Source of the DNA: Lota lota
Lineage: Eukaryota; Chordata; Actinopteri; Gadiformes; Lotidae
DNA length: 64,000 nt
Direction: 5' to 3'
Assembly: GCA_026745465.1 (NCBI GenBank)
Contig: JACYXH010000839.1
Span: 310,001-374,000, forward strand
Positions 53,849-64,000 of the stretch are shown one piece after another (position 1 is the stretch's first letter; every line of letters starts with the position of its first letter). The notes beneath the pieces are model-generated. The model was given only the letters and a program-made list of their open reading frames with translations. It made no database searches and was not told the origin of the DNA. The position numbers and the translations under genes are program-made.

Positions 53849-55020
53849 CTGAAAATAAAACAAACGATGAACGTCAATAATGTCAAAGTTCAAAACTAAA
53901 TATACAAAGCTATTATTAGAGTTAAAACAAGACTAATGCCACTCCTATTACTAATTAATGACCAATTTTAGTTCTTTTAAAACAAATGTATAATTGAATA
54001 GCCTTTAAAGCATTATAGTAATTAGTGCAGTGGTAAAATAATGCAACAGGTTTCTATAGCAAATTTTGAATAATCTCTTGAGCATTATTTGCATATTCTT
54101 TCCCTTATTTTTGTTCTGAGTGATTCAAGAGTTGTAATTTGTAATTATTGCAGAATCTGTTTTAGATCATTACTGTGCTACTTAATAATATCGTCATGAA
54201 CTTTAGGAAATTTAAGATACACAGCAGGATATATAAAGAAAAAGTTTAACCTTATTTACAGTCAGTGTAACATCAGAGTGGACAGCCTGCATACTGTACA
54301 TCTCTGGAGCTCTGAAGGGGCTTTAGTCTATCTCTCCCTCTCTACTCTCTCTCTCCCTCTTTCTCTCCTCTTCTCTTCTTTCTCTCGCTCTCAATCTCTC
54401 TTCTCTTCTGTCTCTCTCTTTCTTCTCTCTCCCTCTATCTCCCCCTCTCTCCTTCTCTCTCCCTCTCTCTCCCTCTCTCCCTCTCTCTCCCTCTCTCTTT
54501 CTCTCCTCTTCTCTTCTTTCTCCTCTTCTTTCTCTCGCTCTCAATCTCTCTTCTCTTCTGTCTCTCTCTTTCTTCTCTCTCCCTCTATCTCCCCCTCTCT
54601 CCTTCTCTCTCCCTCTTTCTCCCTCTCTCCCTCTCTCTCCCTCTCTCTTTCTCTCCTCTTCTCTTCTTTCTCCTCTTCTTTCTCTCGCTCTCAATCTCTC
54701 TTCTCTTCTGTCTCTCTCTTTCTTCTCTCTCCCTCTATCTCCCCCTCTCTCCTTCTCTCTCCCTCTCTCTCCCTCTCTCCCTCTCTCTTTCTCTCCTCTT
54801 CTCTTCTTTCTCCTCTTCTTTCTCTCGCTCTCAATCTCTCTTCTCTTCTGTCTCTCTCTTTCTTCTCTCTCCCTCTATCTCCCCCTCTCTCCTTCTCTCT
54901 CCCTCTCTCTCCCTCTCTCCCTCTCTCTCCCTCTCTCTTTCTCTCCTCTTCTCTTCTTTCTCCTCTTCTTTCTCTCGCTCTCAATCTCTCTTCTCTTCTG
55001 TCTCTCTTTCTTCTCTCTCC

Positions 55021-55110
<90 letters not shown>

Positions 55111-56083
55111 GCTGCATCACTCCAGCCTGACATCACCTGGGTGTTTATGGAGCTCTCAGCTGTTGTCCTACCCCACCATCCTCCACCATAACCCTAACCC
55201 CCCCCCCCCCCCCCCCCCCCTCCCTGTTTACATCCTAGAAGGCTTGCCCGGGTCTGATCCCTCCTGCTGATCCCTTTGATACGGGCGGACCTGTCTCCCT
55301 GCCACCGCTTGTTGTGCCCAGGCCGTGTTTCTCTGGGGGATTATCAGGAAATAGCTGCCTTCATATCGTGACCGCCGGCAACAGCTGGCCCCCTCCGAAG
55401 ACCCCCCCACCCACCCCCCCCCCCCCCCCCCCCCCACCCCACCCCCAAACAATGGCGGCTCTCACGTTATATCCATATCGCTGTGATTATTACACCCATC
55501 ACTTTGGTATGTTTATTACCTGTGTGTGTGTTTGTGTGTGTGAGAGATAAAGTACGCTTACATTTTTTGATGGTCACTGACTCTGTTTCTCAGTACAGTC
55601 ACCTGAGGGAGGGAGAGAAAGAGGGAGGAAGGGTGAGAGAGAGGGTGTGTGGGAGAGGGAAGGAGAGAGGGGAAGGGAGAGTATGAGAGAGTGTGATGGT
55701 TGGAGAGGGGGTGAGAGAGAGGGTAAGACAGAGATGGGGTGCGAGAGGGAGAGAGGTTAAGGGAGGGATGGGGTGAGAGAGGGAGTGAGAGTGAGAGAGT
55801 GAGGAGTAGGCCATTCGGCCCCCTACTCCTTATATCTCCCCTTTTACAGTCAAGAGCTTTGGAAGCAGTACTGTTTCTGTGTACATATTTGTGTTTGTGC
55901 AAGCATGCAAGTCTGTAGGTGTGTGTATTTGTGCTCATGCTTGTTTGCGTATGTGCATGCGTGTGAGTGTGTGTGTGTGTGTGTGTGTGCATACGTGTGA
56001 GTGTGGGTGTGTGTCTGCATGCACATGCACGAATGGATCCCTGATGCAAATCTCAGACTGTGTATGACCTCTTAAATGAATAT

Positions 56084-56115
<32 letters not shown>

Positions 56116-56999
56116 TCTGTGTCTGTGTGGATCTGTAATTCAAATGCCATACGTATGTCGTCTTTCTTTTGATGAATAATATGCTTTACATACAGTATGT
56201 GTGTTCATACCTGTGTGTGCGTTCTTGTGGGCATGTGTGTGAATGTATGTGCATTGATCTAAATGTAAGAGTAACGTGCGACTTCTTCTCTCCCATCATC
56301 CACACTCGTCTATCATCCGCAGTGTTGGCGTGCAGGTCACGTGATTCGTCCTCGGGAGTGTCAATCATGGCCATTACCTCATACTTCTGCCTGGAGAATT
56401 TATACTGGAGCTCGAACTTCTCCGCCTCCAACTGGTGCATCCACTTCCACAGTTCCTCCGCCTTCTCCCTGGGGGGGGGGGGGGCACGGAGGTCAGTCAG
56501 ACATTCGGCAGACGGTTTTTTTATCCACTTACGGTGAGTTCAGAGAGGCCGTGTGCCTTTGAAGGTGCTGTTCGCTAAGATTTGGGTGTTGCCGAGAGAG
56601 AGAGATTTGGAAATGAACAACGCCGGAAATCCCCCAGTGCCGCGTTACGTCTCCCCGCCGTTGAGGAGTGTTTCATAACACACCTGCGGTCGCCGTGACA
56701 ACGCGGCGTGCGCAGCTGGCGAGATGCGCTTTCCCCCCGCCAGCTGACAGATTGCTACGCCGCTACCCGCGAATCCCACTGAAATGATGGCCCTTCGATC
56801 GTACCCGCCGCCGCCGCCGCTTACGCAACAAAACGAACGCGAAACACGTCAAACAGTTACGCTTTAGCTTCCATTAAAGTAACCTGTTGATCAGTCCACA
56901 GTCATGTGACTCATCGTGATGTGTGTATCCATTATGTGCACACTGCCTGAGCGTTATTTCCCCCACATTCCTGAGTCCTCCTCCTGGGTTCTGCTCTGT

Positions 57000-57037
<38 letters not shown>

Positions 57038-60000
57038 GCGTGTATGCGTGCGTGTGTGTTGTGGTTGCCTGAGGTCTGTGGTTACCTGTTGTGACAAGTT
57101 AACGACCTGACCTCAGGTGCCCTGCTCAACCATTCCAGAGATTCCCTGAGTCTCCCACATAGGAATATTCATAAAAACCGCTCCAGAAAAAAACCCTCCC
57201 TTCGGCGCGTCATAAAGCTAAAGCTAGTGGAAAGGGTGGCTGAAAGGGTTAGCAACGTAGCGTCTCCGTGGGGGTCCACCTGAGTCGGTCCTCCTTCAGG
57301 TGGTCGATGCTGAGCTCCTTACGCCGCTCGTTCAGGATCTTCCTCTTCTTCTCTCGCTCTGTGGGCCGCTTGGTGCTGCCTTTGTTTTGGGTCTGGCGTT
57401 CAAAACGGAAAGGGAGACCGGGATTATGGGTCTGCTAACACAGAGGTCAGAGTTCAAGAGACTTGTGAGGGGTTGTGTGTTTAGACCTGCGTCTAAACCT
57501 GTGTGTGTGTGTGTGTGCCTGCATGCGTGGACGTGCATGTGTGTGTGCGTGCATGTGTGTGTGTGCGTGGACGTGCATGTGTGTGTAGGCGCATGTGTGT
57601 GTAGGCGCATGTGTGTGCGCGTGTGTGTGTGTCAGTGTGTGTGTGTGCGTGCGTGTGTGCCTGCGTGCGTGTATGTGCGCGTGTGTGTGCGTGGACGTGC
57701 ATGTGTGTGTGTGTGTGTCAGTGGGCTCGTGTTTCTCTCGGGGCCCAGAGTGGAGTGTGTGTAACACCAAGGGCATTTTATCGAGTGTTTCATTTTAAAA
57801 AGGAGATGTAAGAATTCGGTACGTATTTGTGGGGCTGGGTGGTGTCTGAGGGGTGGTGTCTGGGTGGGGGTTCAGATCTCCCAGGCTGACAACGCCGGGG
57901 AAAGGTTTGAGTCCCTCCCCACTGACATCACTTACAACAACTCAAGCTTATGACATGAACTGCTACGTTGAGGAAAATGGCCGACGGGTCACCTTGTATC
58001 CGGAGAAGTTCAGGCTGCCCAGAATCTTCTTCATTTTGGCGTCGTCGTCTGCCTTTTTCTTCGCCTCCTCGTCCTCTTTCCTCGCCTTCTCTTCCTGGAA
58101 TAACAAAGATGGTGTTTTTTCTTTTTTTTTTACGGGAACAATGGGCCTAGCTGCCAGACAACTGACAGCCTCTTGGTGAATCTTAAGCTTCTCATCTCAG
58201 TGACTAACCACTCTCTGGGCACAGCAAATGAACAGTGCAGTCATCCAAACGTGTCAGGACAGTGCCTGAGACGAAGGTCACTGCGCGGCATGGGAATCAG
58301 TTGGCGACACTCACCGCCATTTTGTTTTGACGCTCCTTCTCTCGCTCGGCCCGGACCTTCATCTGCTCTGCTCTCTCCGACCTCCGCTTCTCCTGATCGA
58401 TTCAAATGTACATAGAATAAAAGATGAATACTTCGGAGAATATATAATAAAAAACGAAGCAAGCACTAGTAAGCACCGGACACTACAGGAAGAGGTCTTA
58501 CAATGCGATCAGTGAGGCCCAGCAGTTCCTCTTCTTCCTTCTTGCGGCCCTCGAAGTGGGCCCCGATCAGCGTCTGGAGCTCGTTCAGGTCCTTCTCCAT
58601 GCGCTTACGATGGATGTCCTGCAGTCAGGTCCAGAGACACACGTAATTTACCTTTCATCCAAAGCGACTAAGGCTGAGAACATCAAAGTTGGAGTTACAT
58701 CCAAAAACGTTAAAGTGCTTCAAACTAGCTTTCAATAAAAACAACCGGACAGAGTGGCCATATGAATCAGAAAAAACATAGTCAGTGTTTTTGTTATTAT
58801 TCTACAAACAGTGACAGTATATGTATCACAGTTCAAAGGCCACAACAATAGTACCGTTCCACACAGTACATTCTAGACTACCAGAGCTAAATATAGACGA
58901 ATAAGCAAATCAAACGCTATCGTACTGAATGCCAAAGCACTGCTGCTGTGGCACAACTATGGTGAGGGTAAATGTTGCCTCTCACATCAAAGTCCACCTT
59001 CTCCCCGTCTGGGATCTTTGGAGCTGCAAGGCCCGGAACAAACCCGGGTCTGGAGTACAGGGACACATGGGAATACGTCCTGGCTCTGCTCCTTCAGTGG
59101 GGACTTGTCCCAGGGCACAGAAGGCTGCTATAGGTTACTTACTTCTTTGGCCTGGTCTCCTCTGTGATCAGAGAAAGGCAGAGATTTTTTTTTTCGAATG
59201 GATTATGCTAAGTGATTAACTAAGTATAACAATGGAATAGCAATATCAATGCATTTATTTATTCATCTTTCCATACCTCCTTCTTCTTGCTCCTCGCCAG
59301 CATCTGATAAAAAGAAAGTTATTGTTGAGTATATTAGTTCTACTTAGTTATTGTTGAGTTATACTGTAAATATTGAAGTGCCAGAAGTCCAGAGAATATG
59401 CTTTGTGTTGATTTAAGCGTATTCTTTCCTTCATTGTCTGTATTATGAAGTTGTCCTACATAAGACACATGGGCTTAAAATACGCTCTACTTTTAGAAAT
59501 GGTGCAGCTGTGGCAACCACACCAATAACCAGACAAACTGTATCTTGTACCAGCAATACGTTGCAGTAAACATATATCTGTGTTTGCTCTGTTGTGTTTG
59601 CGCACATTTTGACCCGTTCTGTCAGTTGTCTCTTGTTTGGGTACGCGCTGAGTATCGCAGTAGCAGCAGTAATATGTGCTTTGGAAGTAGAGACGAATGT
59701 GACAGATTCTCCTCGAGATTGTAAACATGAACATGGATAACGCCTTTGTGCTCGACAATGTTATCTTATTTGTCTAGCAGGGACTAATGTTGTCTCCTGA
59801 TTGTACAACTTGAGAATGACTCAAGAGGCCGTAGTTCAAATCGAAGAGTTTGTGTGTAGGAGGGTATGTCTGTGACCCAGGGGCCACAGAGATAGTGAGG
59901 GTGGAGGAGGTGTTGGTTCTCAACAATGGGTCTGTGGGAGGTGTAGGGGTGGGGCTCTTACCTTGGCTGGGTTCCTCCTGGCTCCCTGCCAGTTTCAAGG

Positions 60001-61801
60001 AGGAACAAACACGAGACAAAAGCAAAGATGAGCAGAAACGCCTGTTTGTTTTCTAAACAAGGAATTAACGCAATGAAAGCTTACTTTTGTGAATTTCCCA
60101 TCCGGGATTACATATGTGCATTTTGTCTTACGTGATTTCATCAGTTAGTTCAGATTTCACTGGATAATTATATAAAGTATCTTTGCAATGTAATGTAGCT
60201 GGCGTTTGTTTGTTTGTTATGTTGTGTATGTACAATTGTAAGTTATTTTCTTACAGATGTTTCTTTTTCCTACAGAGCCTGACATTTCCATTGATCTTTC
60301 AATGCATAATGATGCAAGTGAGTACATTTCCAATACTTTACCTAGCATTATAATCCATACACAGTATGGCGAATGGATTATCAATGCTTATGGATTATTA
60401 TCCACACACATGGATGAGCAGTGAGACAGCCCGTTTGCAGTTGGCTCAGATTTGGCGAACAGCAGTTTGAGCATTTTCACTCGTTTTGACATGCAGAAGG
60501 TGTTAGCGTGAGCGCAACTACCTTCCACCTCCTCTGCCATCTCATCTACAAACTCCTCCCCCCTCTCCTCCTCCTCCTCCTCCTCCTCCTCCACCTCCTC
60601 CTCCACCTCCTCCTCCTCCTCCTCTTCTGTGCAAAGCAAGCATTCAGGGTCAGCAGATGTCAGAGAGCAGGTACATACAAGACACGCATCACTCACTGTG
60701 ATGCAGGGTTGCGGATGCATTGCATTTGGTGTTTTTGGTCGGCCAGCATTATATGCATCCACAATGGTCGTTTTACAGTACTGTAACAATGTTTTCGTAA
60801 TGTGCAACATTATAAAAAGAGAACTAAATGCAATACATTGTTGTAACTGTATTGTAATAATAGTACATCATATTTCCTAACAGTATCAACATTTTTGTGA
60901 ATATAATGCGGACCATTTCCACTAAAAGCAATTCAACCAAGCATCGGTTGCCATTGACATGCGACAGACGTGATTGATTAGCGTGTGTTGTTCGACTTCC
61001 AACTCCTACTTTGCGTGTTTCTACAGAATGTAGCTTCAGAGAAGGTAGTCCTTTAAGAGTGAGTTTTGGCCAGTGCATGGCTCTGTGGTCTGTCGGTGTC
61101 AATAGACCAGTATTGTGCTTTAGGCCTTCTCTCCTCTGTGATTGAAAGGGTAGCTCAACCTGAATTTGGATCGCTTTAAACTGCCACACAATACTATACC
61201 TGACTGGTCTCCCTGGCTTCCCCCCAAGGTACTCTGGTGAGAACACTCTGACCTATGTCGGGCTGTTGGACGAACCCTAGTATGCGCAGGCAGACAGGCG
61301 CCGCTTTGATTCAGGGCTCGGCCGCGCTGAACCCGCGGCCCAAACGGAAAGAGGGGGGGGGAAAGACAGATAATAGTCCTATTTGTCCGTGAAACCCGAT
61401 GCACCTTAGCGGTGGATGGCGCCTCCGGTGGAGCGATCAGAGGTAGAATACACCTCTAGAGCAGGAATGCACTCGAGAGGAGAAAAATGTAAATTGCTTT
61501 TGCCCTACGGTGGCCTTTTGAGGTCAAAGGTTAATAAACAAATATGCTCTGTCTTCGGGACAAGGGTTTGTTTATGACATATGAGCTACTAAATATGTCT
61601 ATGAACGCTATTCATTATTAAAATCAAATCACAAATGTTGTAAGTCAATAACAAAGCAGTATCTTATGAAGCCTATATATGTAGCATATATATTGTATAT
61701 AGACCTATATAGCCATATAAAGTCTATATATTAAGCATATATATGTTTGCAGATATATATATTAGCCATTTTAAGATATTATTGTTGGTATGTAGGCTAC
61801 A

Positions 61802-61832
<31 letters not shown>

Positions 61833-62292
61833 ACCACATGCATTAAAGTGAGTTGAGTATCAGCATTGGTTGTAAAGTGCACAGTAGCAAAGAATGTAAG
61901 TACAGCGCTGTATAGAAATGGCTACAACATTAACATAACATTCACAAATATGCATCTTATTTGCATGTTGCCATGGACAAAATGCAAATCAAGTCTACAG
62001 ATTGTGCTCCGTTGGGCTGAACCCGATGCCTATGTTGACTATGTATGCGCAATTCATGCATACATTTCCATTTGAAAATGGACTTACCTTGTTCGTCCCT
62101 GTAAGAAGATGGCAGATTCAATCATTTTTATAGTGTATCTCTATTGGCTAGTTTCTCAAAAGACACTTGCTTATTTTCCGGACCCATTTGATCTGTATTC
62201 ATACAACCTATTGGCAGGATTCTTAATTAACACATGCGGTTGAGATAGATTGGAGGTACTCACTCGTAGGCCACGTCCTCGGCGTTGGACAT
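53812..62292 (-). CDS. tnnt2: Cardiac-type troponin T, 285 aa, 14 coding exons
   Basis: Tropomyosin-binding subunit of the troponin complex on striated-muscle thin filaments. Exons in transcript order: 62292-62264, 62098-62088, 60626-60522, 59985-59962, 59303-59277, 59161-59143, 59049-58986, 58618-58502, 58392-58315, 58094-57993, 57392-57280, 56468-56378, 55602-55562, 53848-53812. All have GT-AG borders and compatible phases. Residues 1-70 are a highly acidic hypervariable region ([14 protein letters not shown], then Glu/Val runs). [12 protein letters not shown] and [15 protein letters not shown] begin the tropomyosin-binding part; [32 protein letters not shown] and [13 protein letters not shown] form the I-T arm. 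[15 protein letters not shown] and the neighbour pkp1 favour TNNT2; [10 protein letters not shown] has a TNNT1 flavour, so an expanded fish tnnt2 paralogue is likely. The C terminus is divergent. Confidence 0.9.
54330..55107. repeat. CT-rich higher-order repeat, about 150-bp superunits
   Basis: A pure pyrimidine tract in which a marker (CTCGCTCTCAATCTCTCTTC) recurs at about 54384, 54534, 54684, 54824 and 54974, i.e. five superunits of 140-150 bp, ending in a plain (CT)n. It lies in the last intron of the troponin T gene, where the sense strand is (GA)-rich. Confidence 0.95.
55562..55602 (-). CDS. tnnt2: Troponin T 41-nt exon ([13 protein letters not shown])
   Basis: Minus-strand acceptor CCCTCAG and donor GTAAGCG. 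It encodes [13 protein letters not shown] plus two nucleotides, matching the INVLRNRINDNQK segment of TNNT2 at the end of the I-T arm coiled coil. The segment and phase are as expected for the family. Confidence 0.9.
57497..57720. repeat. TG/GCGTGC-rich repeat in troponin T intron
   Basis: Imperfect TG repeat with recurring CGTGGACGTGCATG and GTAGGCGCATGTG blocks, upstream (in transcript sense) of exon 57392-57280. Confidence 0.9.
59143..59161 (-). CDS. tnnt2: Troponin T 19-nt microexon (ETRPK)
   Basis: Minus-strand acceptor CTGATCACAG, exon AGGAGACCAGGCCAAAGAA, donor GTAAGT. In the acidic frame it reads E-E-T-R-P-K and joins the next exon as [14 protein letters not shown], comparable to KPRSFMPNLVPPKIP in TNNT2. 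Neighbouring microexons are 62088-62098 (11 nt), 59962-59985 (24 nt) and 59277-59303 (27 nt). Confidence 0.82.
60522..60626 (-). CDS. tnnt2: Troponin T acidic hypervariable exon (poly-Glu)
   Basis: 105 nt, acceptor TTTGCACAG, donor GTAGTT. It encodes Glu-rich sequence, 5 Glu, Val, 3 Glu, Val, 8 Glu, then [14 protein letters not shown], from a nearly pure GAG triplet run with GTG interruptions. Phase 1 on both sides agrees with the 11-nt microexon upstream and the 24-nt exon downstream. Confidence 0.88.

Positions 62293-64000
<1,708 letters not shown>

Noticed and set aside
54278-55270. 330-aa plus-strand open frame, Ser/Leu-rich
   Set aside because: It is the translation of a CT microsatellite and carries no family motif; it overlaps the troponin T intron on the opposite strand.
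55240-55300. Possible alternative C-terminal exon of troponin T (acceptor before [11 protein letters not shown])
   Set aside because: No similarity to troponin T, and the VLRNRV exon at 55562 fits sequence, length and phase.
56186-56440. Read-through of the troponin T exon past its donor (…[16 protein letters not shown])
   Set aside because: A donor GTAATG sits exactly at the conserved QKYE junction and the expected next exon (VTVLRNRV) was found at 55562-55602.
58986-59023. Shorter version of the troponin T PKIP exon using the acceptor TTGCAG before CTCC
   Set aside because: It breaks the acidic reading frame; the acceptor at 59050 (TACTCCAG) extends the exon to [13 protein letters not shown] and restores phase with the 19-nt microexon.

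Overview
This window is vertebrate nuclear DNA, almost certainly from a ray-finned fish. It holds four multi-exon genes with GT-AG introns, tRNA-derived SINE fragments, a decayed LINE reverse transcriptase, and a very high density of dinucleotide repeats and minisatellites. That repeat density resembles codfishes (Gadiformes); this placement is an inference from texture only. I see no bacterial, phage, CRISPR or other prokaryotic content. Most of the long reading frames in the window are repeats read as protein.

Layout: (1) 3886-23091 (+), a TEAD3-type TEA-domain transcription factor of 433 aa. Translation starts at a non-AUG ATT codon. Two equal-length 63-nt exons, 12531-12593 and 12754-12816, encode alternative DNA-recognition helices. 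A 12-nt microexon follows, and the 3' UTR runs to about 25.4 or 25.95 kb. (2) 28318-36703 (+), neutral sphingomyelinase smpd2: ten exons, 456 aa, a DNase I-like catalytic domain and two C-terminal membrane segments. (3) 39822-51688 (+), plakophilin-1 (pkp1): thirteen exons, 794 aa, a head domain plus armadillo repeats, with a poly(A) signal at 52464. (4) 62292-53812 (-), a cardiac-type troponin T (tnnt2-like): fourteen coding exons, 285 aa. It lies tail to tail with pkp1, as PKP1 and TNNT2 do in mammals.

The genes do not form an operon. They touch related biology: TEAD factors bind M-CAT elements, first studied in cardiac troponin T promoters; plakophilin-1 is a desmosomal plaque protein; troponin T is the tropomyosin-binding subunit of the thin filament; SMPD2 hydrolyses sphingomyelin.

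The strongest observations are: the duplicated recognition-helix exon of tead3, which swaps Val for a Ser at position 102 (the TEAD1 PKA-site position); sense-strand UG repeats abutting the 3' splice sites of five or more exons in three genes; tandem arrays of a tRNA-Val(AAC)-like unit in two introns; a triplicated partial exon with its splice donor in pkp1; and a troponin T whose C terminus lacks the usual GRWK ending. All exon boundaries were read by eye from splice signals, reading phase and family similarity.
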